DNA from: Fretibacterium sp. OH1220_COT-178
GTDB lineage: Bacteria; Synergistota; Synergistia; Synergistales; Aminobacteriaceae
Reading direction: 5' to 3'
Length of the DNA stretch: 64,000 nt
Assembly (NCBI RefSeq): GCF_003860125.1
Contig: NZ_RQYL01000025.1
Span: 1-64,000 of the forward strand
This document shows positions 8,170-16,865 of this stretch, piece after piece (position 1 is the first letter of the stretch; the number at the start of each line of letters is the position of its first letter). The position numbers and the translations under genes were made by a program. The notes below the pieces were generated by a model that saw nothing but the letters and a program-made list of their open reading frames with translations, had not been told where the DNA came from and ran no database searches.

Positions 8170-9105
8170 ATGCGGAAGATATTATGTTTGCTCGCTGTTG
8201 TGTTGGGGATGTGCTGTCTTATGGACGGCTTGGCCCGGGCCGAAGAGGTCAGAGTCGGTTTTGTCGCGACGAACTTCGCAGCCGAGGCGCAGGCCCGAAT
8301 CGCAGGAAGGTTCGAGACCACAGCCAAGGAAAAAGGCTGGAACGTGCAGATGCTCAATTCCGCCGGCTCCATCGACACCCAGGCAGCTCAGCTGGACAAC
8401 CTTCTTCAGATGAAAGTCGACGCGGTGGTCTTGGCTATGGCTCACCCACAGGAGATCCGCCCCTCACTCGAAAAACTTTTCGCCGCAGGTATCCCCGTCA
8501 TCACCATTGATTCCGGGTATGTCAAGGGTGTCGTAGCGGACATCACCTCCGATAATTTCGGTATCGGGGCCAGAATGTCGACCTATCTCGTCGATACCTT
8601 GGGCGGTAAGGGCAATATCATCGTCATAAAATTCGAGAAACACCAGGGAAGTCGTCGGAGGGGGAAAGTTCTCGACATCGTATTGAGCGAGTACCCCGGG
8701 ATCAAAGTCCTGGCAGAGTACAGCGTTGTCGCCACCAAGCGTTTTATGGACGATACCCGCTCGGCCATGGAGACCTACGTGACGCGCTTCGGGGATAAGA
8801 TCGATGGGGTTTGGTGCGCTTTCGATCAACTGGGATACGTTGCGGGTGACGTCCTGAGCGAGAAGCTCAAGGGGAAAAAGGTCGTCATCGTCGGAGCGGA
8901 CGGCAATCAAGAAACGATGCGACGCATCGCCAACGGCGCAATGAGCGCCAGTGTGGCACAGCCCTTCGAGGAGATGGCCGCGATGGCTGTCGACATAGTG
9001 GAGAAGCTGACCGCCGGAAAAAGCGTCGCTGAGGTCACGGGTGGGAAAAAGATTTTTTACGCAGAGACCCCGCTCTACGACGCGCTCAATCTGCCTAGGC
9101 AATAG
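8170..9105 (+). CDS. Periplasmic sugar-binding protein (RbsB type)
   Basis: This 311-aa substrate-binding protein has a clear Sec signal peptide ending at LARA (about residue 24) and then EEVRVGFVATNF, the start of a periplasmic-binding-protein type 1 fold. It contains the family's QAAQLDNLLQMKVDAVV-like hinge region and IVGADGNQETM in the second lobe. GGGAGG lies about ten bases upstream of the ATG. It supplies ligand to the RbsC/RbsA-type transporter encoded immediately upstream. The ligand cannot be deduced from sequence alone. Confidence 0.92.
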   Translation: MRKILCLLAVVLGMCCLMDGLARAEEVRVGFVATNFAAEAQARIAGRFETTAKEKGWNVQMLNSAGSIDTQAAQLDNLLQMKVDAVVLAMAHPQEIRPSLEKLFAAGIPVITIDSGYVKGVVADITSDNFGIGARMSTYLVDTLGGKGNIIVIKFEKHQGSRRRGKVLDIVLSEYPGIKVLAEYSVVATKRFMDDTRSAMETYVTRFGDKIDGVWCAFDQLGYVAGDVLSEKLKGKKVVIVGADGNQETMRRIANGAMSASVAQPFEEMAAMAVDIVEKLTAGKSVAEVTGGKKIFYAETPLYDALNLPRQ

Positions 9106-9133
9106 TCAGGTACACAGATGGGAGGCGAGGGAG

Positions 9134-10564
9134 ATACCGTTTTATCTGGGCGTGGATATGGGGAGCTCCTCCATTAAGGCTTGCCTTGTGGACGATTCAG
9201 GCAGAATAGTCCTGAAGGCGTGGAGGGCGGCTCGAGTGACGAGCCCACAGGATGGGTACTTCGAGGTCGATCCCATCGGGACATGGTGGAACAGCTTCCT
9301 CTCGATATGCCAAGAGGTCCTGGAACACGTTGAGGCATCTCAGATACGGGCTCTTTGTATCAGCTCCGTATGCGGCTCTTTCGTTCCCGTGGATGCACGT
9401 TTCGAACCCCTCCACAACGCCATCCTGTACGGGATCGATCGGCGTTCTGCCCGGATCGTACAGGAACTCAACGCTTATTATGGAGAGGATTTCCTGACGC
9501 AAAGGCTTGGTGGGGCGCTCACGACACATTCCATCTTGCCGAAGATCCTTTGGCTGCAAAGGGAGAGGCCTCGGGTCTATAAGCAAACGGCCCACTTTCT
9601 CTCGAGCTTCAATTTTATCTCCGCCCGTCTAACCGGCATTCCTTCCTGGGATTGGCCAACAGCATTCGGAGCGTTGATGCTGGACGCTACAACACTAGAT
9701 TACCCTCAGTGGTTTTTCGAGGACCAGGGCCTTGAGATAGCGCAATTCCCGAGTCTTGGAGGAGGTCTGGAGGTTCTGGGGCCCGTAACCCCTAACATGG
9801 CCGCAACAACAGGGCTCTCTCCCAAGACTCTTGTCATGCGGGGAGCCTGCGACATCAACGCCGAGGCGATGGCCGTGGACGCTGTGCGCGCAGACACGGC
9901 CGTCGCCGTCTTCGGCTCCACAGTGTCCCTTTTGCTGAACACAGCGAGACCGGTACGGGCAAAAGGATTCATCCCTGGATTGTCGCTTCTGCCCGATGTA
10001 TGGAGAATCGGCGCTGCGACCTCCTCTGGGGGCAGGACACTCGAATGGGGAGATGGTTTGTTTGGAAAGGCGTACATCGCTCCCCATCAAAGTCCCACCG
10101 GGATCCTTTTCGTTCCCTACTTGGATGGGGCAAGAAGTCCGTTCCACGATCCCGACGCGACTGGGGCTTTCCTTGGACTCAAATCGCTCCACACTCCGGC
10201 AGACCTTTCGGCCGCGATACGAGAATCTTTGGGCTATGAGTTGGCCCTGCTGATCTCGACGATGGAAAAAGTTTACCCCTTTCCCAATACCCTTGAAGTG
10301 TCCGGTGGGCTCGCCAACATCGGTGACTTGATGCAGATGATGGCAGACATTACAGGGCGAACGCTGCGTCCGTACACCGACAGAGATGCTTCCTACGGGG
10401 ATGCCCGCATGGCCATGACCGCGGATTTTCCTTACGAAAAACTGCCTTGCGTCAGGGGAAACTCCGAGCCCCATTGCGTCGTTCCAGGAAAACGGCGCGA
10501 GTGCTACACGCCGTTCTTGGAGAAATTTGCTCGCAATGCGAGGAGTTGCCTGTCCCCCCTATAG
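9134..10564 (+). CDS. FGGY-family carbohydrate kinase, unusual start
   Basis: Phosphorylates an imported sugar or polyol in the FGGY fold. The N-terminal phosphate loop YLGVDMGSSSIKA, the middle GIDRRSARIVQ, and the C-terminal SSGGRTLEWGDGLFG and EVSGGLANIGDLMQMMAD are characteristic. There is no usual start codon in the right place. An in-frame GTG at 9041 overlaps the binding-protein gene by 65 bp with no ribosome site. The ATG at 9118 is out of frame. Strong Shine-Dalgarno sequence (ggaggcgagggag, 9121-9133) sits right before an in-frame ATA at 9134. I annotate from the ATA (476 aa). Alternatives are the GTG at 9152 or a small frameshift. It is last in the cassette. Confidence 0.82.
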   Translation: MPFYLGVDMGSSSIKACLVDDSGRIVLKAWRAARVTSPQDGYFEVDPIGTWWNSFLSICQEVLEHVEASQIRALCISSVCGSFVPVDARFEPLHNAILYGIDRRSARIVQELNAYYGEDFLTQRLGGALTTHSILPKILWLQRERPRVYKQTAHFLSSFNFISARLTGIPSWDWPTAFGALMLDATTLDYPQWFFEDQGLEIAQFPSLGGGLEVLGPVTPNMAATTGLSPKTLVMRGACDINAEAMAVDAVRADTAVAVFGSTVSLLLNTARPVRAKGFIPGLSLLPDVWRIGAATSSGGRTLEWGDGLFGKAYIAPHQSPTGILFVPYLDGARSPFHDPDATGAFLGLKSLHTPADLSAAIRESLGYELALLISTMEKVYPFPNTLEVSGGLANIGDLMQMMADITGRTLRPYTDRDASYGDARMAMTADFPYEKLPCVRGNSEPHCVVPGKRRECYTPFLEKFARNARSCLSPL

Positions 10565-10633
10565 GAGAAGAACACAAGGCGGGATCCAGGTCTTGGAGCG
10601 ATCAGGGACGCCCCGTCATATTATTAGGGCGAA

Positions 10634-11155
10634 TCATTTCCGGCGCCCCCGCTCGAAGATATAGCCCGTAACGGTCAGCCAGAACATCTCGGCGTCCGGC
10701 TCCGAGTGGCCCGGACGGGCCCAGGAGATGCGCGCCGGGGTGCACGACCCGTCCGTGTGGAAGTACACGATCTCCGGATCGAGACGCCAGCCCTCGCCCG
10801 TCGGAGGGTAGGTCAGCTTGACGGGAGACCAGACCAGCCTCTCCCGCCCGGGGACCGCGGGGTCCTCCGCTTTTGTCAACGCCTCGGCCACGATCCGGCC
10901 GCGCCGGGAATTCCTGCCGGACTCGACGGGTTCCAGCCTCAGGCGGATGGACACCCCCGAGAGGGCGAGGCTCGAAGCCTCCTCCGCGGTACGGCGCAAC
11001 AGCACGGCGGGGGGCTCGCTGTAGCGAAAGATGCGCGGCACGACCATCGCGGCCAGCAGCCCGACGATCCCCAGCACGATCATGATCTCGATCAGCGTGA
11101 AGCCCGACCGCCTTTTTTTATCGGGGCATCCGCCGCGCGTCTCCGCCACCCCCAC
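10634..11155 (-). CDS. gspH: Type II secretion pseudopilin GspH
   Basis: A minor pseudopilin of about 173 aa. The prepilin signal RRSG-FTLIEIMIVLGIVGLLAA, with Glu at position 5 of the mature protein, is plain to see. The rest is a Ser/Arg-rich domain ending EMFWLTVTGYIFERGRRK. GTG at 11155 overlaps the gspG stop (TAGTG) and is taken as the start; a GTG at 11149 is possible. The reading frame remains open further upstream through gspG, but that part is a shadow. This is the last gene of the minus-strand operon, convergent with the kinase gene. Confidence 0.8.
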   Translation of the reverse strand: MGVAETRGGCPDKKRRSGFTLIEIMIVLGIVGLLAAMVVPRIFRYSEPPAVLLRRTAEEASSLALSGVSIRLRLEPVESGRNSRRGRIVAEALTKAEDPAVPGRERLVWSPVKLTYPPTGEGWRLDPEIVYFHTDGSCTPARISWARPGHSEPDAEMFWLTVTGYIFERGRRK

Positions 11156-11583
11156 TAGTCGTCGTTGGTGATGTCGGCGTTGGCGCCCTCCCCGCCCTCC
11201 TCGCCGTCGGGGCCGGTGCTGACGATCTGGATCCGCCCGTTCTTGTTGCGGTAGATGTAGGGGTTGTTCCACGGATCGTCGGGGACCTTCTTCAGATAGC
11301 CGCCCTCCTGATAACGCTTGGGGACGGGCGAGGTGGTCGGCGCCTTCACCAATGCGTCGAGCCCCTGCTGGGTGCTCGGGTAGAAGCCGTTGTGCAGGCG
11401 GTACATCTCCAGCGCCTCCTCCAGCCCCTTGATCTGCGTCCGCGCCGTCGTGCGCTTGGCCTCGTCCACCTGGGACCCGATCCGGGGGACCACCAGCGCG
11501 GCCAGCAGGCCCAGGATCACCACCACCACCATGATCTCGATCAGAGTGAAACCCGACCGGCGCGCCATACGAACCTGTCTCAT
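11155..11583 (-). CDS. gspG: Type II secretion major pseudopilin GspG
   Basis: A 142-aa major pseudopilin. It shows the class III signal RRSG-FTLIEIMVVVVILGLLAALVVPRI and the GspG-specific C-terminal half, including LEMYRLHNGFYPSTQQGLDAL, GGYLKKVPDDPWNNPY and the acidic GPDGEEGGEG/ADITNDD calcium-site region. GGGAGG lies seven bases before the ATG at 11583 and four before another at 11586. Once processed, GspG forms the pseudopilus shaft. The prepilin peptidase needed for this (GspO/PilD) is not encoded in the window. Confidence 0.95.
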   Translation of the reverse strand: MRQVRMARRSGFTLIEIMVVVVILGLLAALVVPRIGSQVDEAKRTTARTQIKGLEEALEMYRLHNGFYPSTQQGLDALVKAPTTSPVPKRYQEGGYLKKVPDDPWNNPYIYRNKNGRIQIVSTGPDGEEGGEGANADITNDD

Positions 11584-11668
11584 CATCAAACCTCCCGCTC
11601 TCCTCTTCTTCAAAATTCAATAGGGGCGCCGGGGTCGGGGGGCGTCCCCGGGAGCCGTTCCAGTCTTA

Positions 11669-12820
11669 TCACTTTACGATCCCCGCCAGGTCGAACACCG
11701 GCGTCAATATCGCCAGCACGATGAACCCCACAGAGAAGCCCAGGATCAGCACCATCGCCGGCTCCATCAGGGTGGAGATCCGTTCCATCCGGGCCTGGGC
11801 CAGCTCCCGGCACTGCTCCGAGACGTTGGAGAGCGCCTCGGCGAGCTCGCCCCCCATCTCGCCCACCCGGATGACCACGACGATCTCCTCCGGGAAACCC
11901 TGCTTCTCCAGAGCGCGGTCGAACCGGTGCCCCGCCTTCACCATCTCCGCCACGTCCAGCCACCGCTGGCCCCGCGGGTCCATCGAGGACGCCATCCGGA
12001 GCGCCTGGACCAGAGGGATGCCCGAGCGCAGCAGGGAGGCCAGGTGCGACGTGACCAGGGCCAGGGTCAGGCGCTCGCGCACCCCCCGCATGAAGGGCAG
12101 GGAGACCTTCCTCCCGCTCCGCTTCATCCAGAACCAGGACGCCAACAGGGCCAGGATCAGCCACAGGCCGTAAGAGGAGAGAAAGGAGGACAGCGCGATC
12201 AGGATCCGGGTCGGCAGGGGCAGCGTCTGGTGCATGTCCTCGAACAGCGCGGCGATCTTGGGGACGACGTAGGTGAGCATGAAGCCGACGACCCCGGTCC
12301 CCACCACCGCCATGACCAGCGGATAGGTCATGGCGCTCCTGATCTTGCGCCTCAGCCCGTCCTCCAGCTTGAACTGGCCGGCCGCCTGCTCGAGGACGGG
12401 GATCAGCGACCCGCTCTGCTCGCCCGACTCCACGACCCGCCACAGGCTCTCCCGAAACGCGCCGCTCTCTGAGAGCGCGGCATGGAACTTCCTGCCGCCC
12501 TCCACCGCCGTCAGAAGCGCGGAGAACGCGGCGCTCATCCGCTTGTCCCGGGCCTGGCGCGCCATGATCTTGAGCGAGTCCGCCAGGGGCAGCCCCGACC
12601 GGAGGTACGACGCCAGGCTCCGGCAGAAGAAGATGTGGGCCTCCAGGGAAAGGGGTCGCACCGCCTGGGCCCGCTTGCGCTCCTCGGCCACCGCGACGTC
12701 GACCACCACGATACCCCGCTCCGTCAGGCGCTCGACGGCCTGCATCGAGGAGGAGGCCTCGACCGTCCCCTTCGTCTGCTTTCCCTTCGCGTCGTAGCCC
12801 GAATAGCTGAAGTACGGCAT
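11669..12820 (-). CDS. gspF: Type II secretion inner-membrane platform protein GspF
   Basis: A 383-aa polytopic protein of the GspF/PilC family. It begins MPYFSYSGYDAKGKQTKGTV, a signature N-terminus. Two T2SSF repeats follow, each with the pattern SGLPLADSLKIMA / SGIPLVQALRMAS, and three membrane helices lie near residues 170, 220 and 360. It anchors the GspE ATPase and the pseudopilus base. Its stop is about 55 bp upstream of gspG in operon order, and its start is 10 bp from the gspE stop. Confidence 0.95.
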   Translation of the reverse strand: MPYFSYSGYDAKGKQTKGTVEASSSMQAVERLTERGIVVVDVAVAEERKRAQAVRPLSLEAHIFFCRSLASYLRSGLPLADSLKIMARQARDKRMSAAFSALLTAVEGGRKFHAALSESGAFRESLWRVVESGEQSGSLIPVLEQAAGQFKLEDGLRRKIRSAMTYPLVMAVVGTGVVGFMLTYVVPKIAALFEDMHQTLPLPTRILIALSSFLSSYGLWLILALLASWFWMKRSGRKVSLPFMRGVRERLTLALVTSHLASLLRSGIPLVQALRMASSMDPRGQRWLDVAEMVKAGHRFDRALEKQGFPEEIVVVIRVGEMGGELAEALSNVSEQCRELAQARMERISTLMEPAMVLILGFSVGFIVLAILTPVFDLAGIVK

Positions 12821-12830
12821 CCTCGCCCCG

Positions 12831-14414
12831 CTAATCCTCTCCGGCCACGCGGACCAGCTCGTCGGGCGAGGTCTTGCCCTGGGCCACGGCCGACAGGCCG
12901 ATCTCCCAGAGCGTCCGGAACCCGTTTGTGCGCGCGACCTCGCGCAGCTTGGAGGCCGAGGCGCCGCTCACGAACGCCTCCTGCACCGCCTCGTCCACCA
13001 CGAACTGCTCGTAGAGGCCGATCCGGCCCCTATAGCCGGTTCCATGGCAGGCCGGGCACCCCGCAGGCGCCCAGGCGCGCTCCAGCCCCTGCTGGGCCAT
13101 GAGCGCCGGCGGCTCCACCTCCCGGCGGCAGTGCGGACACAGGCGGCGCGCCAGACGCTGGGCCACCGTCCCGATCATGCAGCTCGCGGCCAGGTAGGGC
13201 TCGATGCCCATGTCCACCAGCCGGACGATCGCGCCGATGGAGTCGTTCGTGTGGAGGGTGGAGAGCACCAGGTGCCCGGTCAGGGACGCCTGCACGCCGA
13301 TGTGGGCCGTCTCGAAGTCGCGCATCTCCCCGATCATGACGATGTCCGGGTCCTGACGCAGGATGGAGCGCAGCGCCGAGGCGAAGGTCACCCCCGCCTT
13401 CTCGTTCACCTGGATCTGGGCCACCCCGGGCAGCGCGTACTCCACGGGGTCCTCCACCGTGATGATGTTGACCTCCGGCCGGGCCAGCGCCTGGAGGATG
13501 GCGTAGAGGCTCGTCGACTTTCCCGAGCCCGTCGGGCCCGTGAAGAGGATCATCCCGTGGGGGCGCCGGATCAGTCCTTCCAGGACGGCGCGCTCGTTCT
13601 CCTCCATCCCGAGGTCCTCCAGGGTCAGCAGGCCGTGCCCCTTGTCCAGCAGGCGCATCGCCATGCGCTCGCCGTGCTGGGTGGGGACGAGCCCCACGCG
13701 GACGTCCACCGCCCGGTCGCCCAGGGTGATGCCGATGCGCCCGTCCTGGGGCGCCATGTGCTCGGCGATGTCCATCTTGGCCATGACCTTGATGCGGCTC
13801 GTCAGCGGCGCCTGGTGCGTCCGAGGAAGGCGCAGCCGGTCCTGGAGCACCCCGTCCACCCGGAATCGGATCAGGACCTCGTCCTCGTAGGGCTCCACGT
13901 GGATGTCCGTCGCGCGCTGCTTCAGCGCGTCGACGAAGAGGCCGTTCACCAGCCGGATGACCGGGACGTCCACCGAGTCGCTGAGCACGTCCTCGCGGCT
14001 GAGGTCGTCGATGTCCTCGATCCCCTCCATCTTCTTGGCCGCCTCGTCCGCCGCGACGCTGCGCAGGTCGTAGAGCGTGTGCAACAGGTCCGTGACCTCC
14101 TTTTCGGACCGCAGCTCCAGCTCCACGGGAAGGCCCAGCGCCACGCCCAGCATCTGGGCGCGCGGCCAGGCCGAGAGCTCGACCGCCCCGACGACCAGCA
14201 CGCCGTCCTCGACCCGCAGCGGCACGATGCGCCCGGACCGAAGCACGTCGAGCCCCATGCCCTCCGGCAGGAGCTCCGACACCGCACGCGCCTCCGGCAG
14301 GGGCGGAAGGCCGACGGCCGCGTCCACGGCCGAGCGATCCGCGGGAGGCGTCCCCCCTCGCTCCGCCTCGGCCGTGGTCACGCGGTCCTCCCTCAGCGTC
14401 TCCGAGACCGCCAT
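12831..14414 (-). CDS. gspE: Type II secretion ATPase GspE
   Basis: A 527-aa secretion ATPase. The N-terminal domain is followed by GPTGSGKST (Walker A, about residues 290-298), an Asp box and Walker B region (RQDPDIVMIGEMRD), the His box (TGHLVLSTLHTNDS) and a tetracysteine zinc motif (CPHC near 424, CPAC near 450). These are all hallmarks of GspE/PilB. AGAGG lies seven bases before the ATG, and the start is one base after the gspD stop, so translation is probably coupled. It powers pseudopilus assembly with GspF and GspL. Confidence 0.96.
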   Translation of the reverse strand: MAVSETLREDRVTTAEAERGGTPPADRSAVDAAVGLPPLPEARAVSELLPEGMGLDVLRSGRIVPLRVEDGVLVVGAVELSAWPRAQMLGVALGLPVELELRSEKEVTDLLHTLYDLRSVAADEAAKKMEGIEDIDDLSREDVLSDSVDVPVIRLVNGLFVDALKQRATDIHVEPYEDEVLIRFRVDGVLQDRLRLPRTHQAPLTSRIKVMAKMDIAEHMAPQDGRIGITLGDRAVDVRVGLVPTQHGERMAMRLLDKGHGLLTLEDLGMEENERAVLEGLIRRPHGMILFTGPTGSGKSTSLYAILQALARPEVNIITVEDPVEYALPGVAQIQVNEKAGVTFASALRSILRQDPDIVMIGEMRDFETAHIGVQASLTGHLVLSTLHTNDSIGAIVRLVDMGIEPYLAASCMIGTVAQRLARRLCPHCRREVEPPALMAQQGLERAWAPAGCPACHGTGYRGRIGLYEQFVVDEAVQEAFVSGASASKLREVARTNGFRTLWEIGLSAVAQGKTSPDELVRVAGED

Positions 14415-14415
14415 C

Positions 14416-16422
14416 TCATCGCCTCTTCAGGCTCTTCTGGTACAGCTCCCGGAAACGGCGGTCGACCTCCGTCTCCATGGGGCTCAGGTCGAGTTTCCGG
14501 TCCGAGCTCAGGGGCACCGTGACCAGATCCCCCGAGACCGGAACCCCCACCGCCTGACGGGTCGCCTGCCGCATCTGGACGGGATCCGAGATGATCTGGG
14601 GCGTCAGGAAGATGATGAAGTCGATCTTCTCCTTCTCCCTGGACACCTTCTGGAACAGCCCGCCGATCAGGGGGATGTAGGAGAGGCCGGGCACGCGGCG
14701 CCTCAGGGACTTCTCCGTCTCCTTGACGATGCCGCCCAGGATGATGGTCTCCCCGTCGCCGACGACGACCGAGGTCTTGACCTCGCGCTTGGCCGTGACC
14801 GGGGTCACCGATCCCGTGGCGGTCAGGACGTCCTCCGTCGTCTGCTTGATGTCGAGCGCCACCACGTTGCCGCTGCGGATGTGCGGCGTCACCGTCAGGG
14901 TCAGGCCCGTGTCCTTGTAGTCGAAGTTCTGCTGGAGCGCCCCGGGGTTCGCGATGTCGGACGTGGAGCCCTTCAACACGGGGATCACCTGGCCCACCTG
15001 GAACGAGCTCTCCCGGTTGTCCGTGCACATCAGGCGCGGGACGGAGAGGACGTTCACCGCGTCGTACTTCTTCAGCATCTCGATCGTGGAGTAGATCAGC
15101 GCCAGGGGCTTGTAGTTCGTGACGGAATAGGTGGACCCGTTGCGCTCGATCAGCTCCTGTTTCTTGGAGAGCTCGGAGAACCAGCTCATGAACTGCCCCG
15201 GCACGGAGCCCTCGCCCAGCTGCCCCGTGCCGCCCAGCATGATGTTGTCCCAGATCTGGCCGCCGACGATGGACCAGTCGATCCCGGCCCGGTCCAGGTT
15301 CGTCACGTTGACCTCCGCGATGAAACCGCGGATCAGCACCTGCTTGGCCTGCACGTCGATCTCCTCCAGCACCTTCTTCAGCGCGTCGTACTGCCGCTGG
15401 GTCGCCGCGAAGATCAGGCTGTTGGTCGTCAGGTCCGGCACCACCGTGGCGGGGTACTTGCCCTCCTGGTTCGGCTGGAGCATCGCCGAGGCCGCCAGGA
15501 CCTTGCTGAGCTGCTCGGAGGCCGCCGTCGCGTCGATGTTCCGGAGCTTGTAGACGTGGAAGTCGCCGGCCTTGGAGTCCACGTCCAGCTCCTTGACGAT
15601 CGCCGTCGCGCGGGAGATGGCGCCGCGGTCCCCGACCACCACCACCTTGCGGCTCATGGGGTCCGCGACCGCGGAGAGCCCCTGGAGCGGCCCGCCCGTC
15701 TGGGCGATGGCGTTGAGCTGTGCGGCCACCGTCGCCGCATCCCCGAACTTCAGGGAGTACGTCTTGCTCACCCGGGCGCTGGAGGGCGTGTCCATCTTGC
15801 GCAGCAGGTCCACGCCCTTGTTCACGTCCGTGGCCCGGCCCTGGAGCATCACGTCGCGCCCGTTGCCCACCGGCAGCACGACGACGGTCTGCGCGAAGGC
15901 CTGCTGGAGGGCCGGGATGACCGATTCCACGGTCACGTAGTCCAGCGGGACGATGTAGGTGACGGTCTCCTCGCCGTACCCGGGGCCCCCGCGGCCGCGC
16001 CCCACGTCGGTCGAGGGGCTGACCCCACCCTGACGCACGATGGAATAGGCGCCCATGTCCTGAAGCGAGAACCCGTACATCTGCAGGGTGGAGAGCATGA
16101 TCTGCCGCGCCTCGCTCAGCGACGAGGGGCGGGGCGAGATGATGGTGATCTTCGCCGAGATGTTCGGGGGGACGATGATGTTCTCCTGCAGCAGCTCGGA
16201 CATGAACCGAACGAACTTCACCAGCTCCATGTCCTTGAAGTTGAACTGCACCAGGCCGGCCTTGCGCATGGCCTGAGCCGCGGCGATCAGGTCCTTTTCC
16301 TCCGTGGGGGCGGACGCCTCCACCTTACCCTCCGGGGCCGCCAAAGCCGGAGCGGCACAGCTCCCCGCCAGCAGGGACAGCGCCAAAAAAGCCAACAAAA
16401 ATCTCTCATGCATTTTTCTCAA
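14416..16422 (-). CDS. gspD: Type II secretion outer-membrane secretin GspD
   Basis: The secretin channel, 668 aa from the TTG at 16422. That start has GGGGG six bases upstream and gives a basic MRKMHERF leader before a hydrophobic signal peptide; an ATG at 16413 is the alternative. N0-N3 domains precede the C-terminal secretin core, with VPRLMCTDNRESSFQVGQ, LTVTPHIRSGNVVALDI and VPGLSYIPLIGGLFQK all visible. A Cys lies at the end of the leader (LLAGSC), but the lipobox is imperfect, so either lipoprotein or ordinary cleavage at ALA is possible. No pilotin gene is apparent. Confidence 0.95.
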   Translation of the reverse strand: MRKMHERFLLAFLALSLLAGSCAAPALAAPEGKVEASAPTEEKDLIAAAQAMRKAGLVQFNFKDMELVKFVRFMSELLQENIIVPPNISAKITIISPRPSSLSEARQIMLSTLQMYGFSLQDMGAYSIVRQGGVSPSTDVGRGRGGPGYGEETVTYIVPLDYVTVESVIPALQQAFAQTVVVLPVGNGRDVMLQGRATDVNKGVDLLRKMDTPSSARVSKTYSLKFGDAATVAAQLNAIAQTGGPLQGLSAVADPMSRKVVVVGDRGAISRATAIVKELDVDSKAGDFHVYKLRNIDATAASEQLSKVLAASAMLQPNQEGKYPATVVPDLTTNSLIFAATQRQYDALKKVLEEIDVQAKQVLIRGFIAEVNVTNLDRAGIDWSIVGGQIWDNIMLGGTGQLGEGSVPGQFMSWFSELSKKQELIERNGSTYSVTNYKPLALIYSTIEMLKKYDAVNVLSVPRLMCTDNRESSFQVGQVIPVLKGSTSDIANPGALQQNFDYKDTGLTLTVTPHIRSGNVVALDIKQTTEDVLTATGSVTPVTAKREVKTSVVVGDGETIILGGIVKETEKSLRRRVPGLSYIPLIGGLFQKVSREKEKIDFIIFLTPQIISDPVQMRQATRQAVGVPVSGDLVTVPLSSDRKLDLSPMETEVDRRFRELYQKSLKRR

Positions 16423-16525
16423 AGTCGTTCCCCCTTGTCGGGACTTTCTGGGACGCACGCCCCGGCTCGCGCCTTCTTGCGTATCCAAAGCCCGGGCCCG
16501 TCAGGGGCCCCGGCGTCCATCCGGA

Positions 16526-16855
16526 TCATTGCGGCAGGTACAGGACCATGGAGCGCCCGCCCCGGGTCACCCGCACCCGCCGGAAGGGGAGCTCCATGTC
16601 GCCCACGACGGGCACGGAGTCGAGCTCCGACTCCCAGGCCGTCCCCTCCCTCTCGCCCTTGTCGGGCGTGTCCTCCTTCGCGCGGAACTCGAGCCACACC
16701 CTCTGGGCCGCAGCCACGAGCTCCCGCTCCGCCCTGAGCTCCGCCAGGGAGCGCATGGACATCGTGATCAGGCGAAACCCCGCCGCGATCACGAGCCCCG
16801 CGATCGCCACGGCGACCAGAACCTCCATCAGCGTGAACCCGCGTCGCGCACCCAA
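16526..16855 (-). CDS. gspI: Type II secretion minor pseudopilin, GspI-like
   Basis: A short 109-aa pseudopilin. It starts with the prepilin signal RRG-FTLMEVLVAVAIAGLVIAAG, where FTLMEVLVA is the form usual for GspI. The mature region is brief and carries VRVTRGGRSMVLYLPQ at the end. The start is a TTG (16855) with GAGGG seven bases ahead, inside the end of gspC. A 103-bp gap separates it from gspD. The class is clear; the assignment to I rather than another minor pseudopilin rests on position and the signal motif. Confidence 0.75.
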   Translation of the reverse strand: MGARRGFTLMEVLVAVAIAGLVIAAGFRLITMSMRSLAELRAERELVAAAQRVWLEFRAKEDTPDKGEREGTAWESELDSVPVVGDMELPFRRVRVTRGGRSMVLYLPQ

Positions 16856-16865
16856 GGGCCAACCC

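Noticed and set aside
9041-9133. The GTG at 9041 as the FGGY kinase start
   Set aside because: It lies 65 bp inside the binding-protein gene, lacks a ribosome site and adds residues unlike the family N-terminus.
10634-11620. A 328-codon GspH with a long N-terminus
   Set aside because: The first half is the out-of-frame shadow of gspG; the prepilin signal shows the true N-terminus near 11155.
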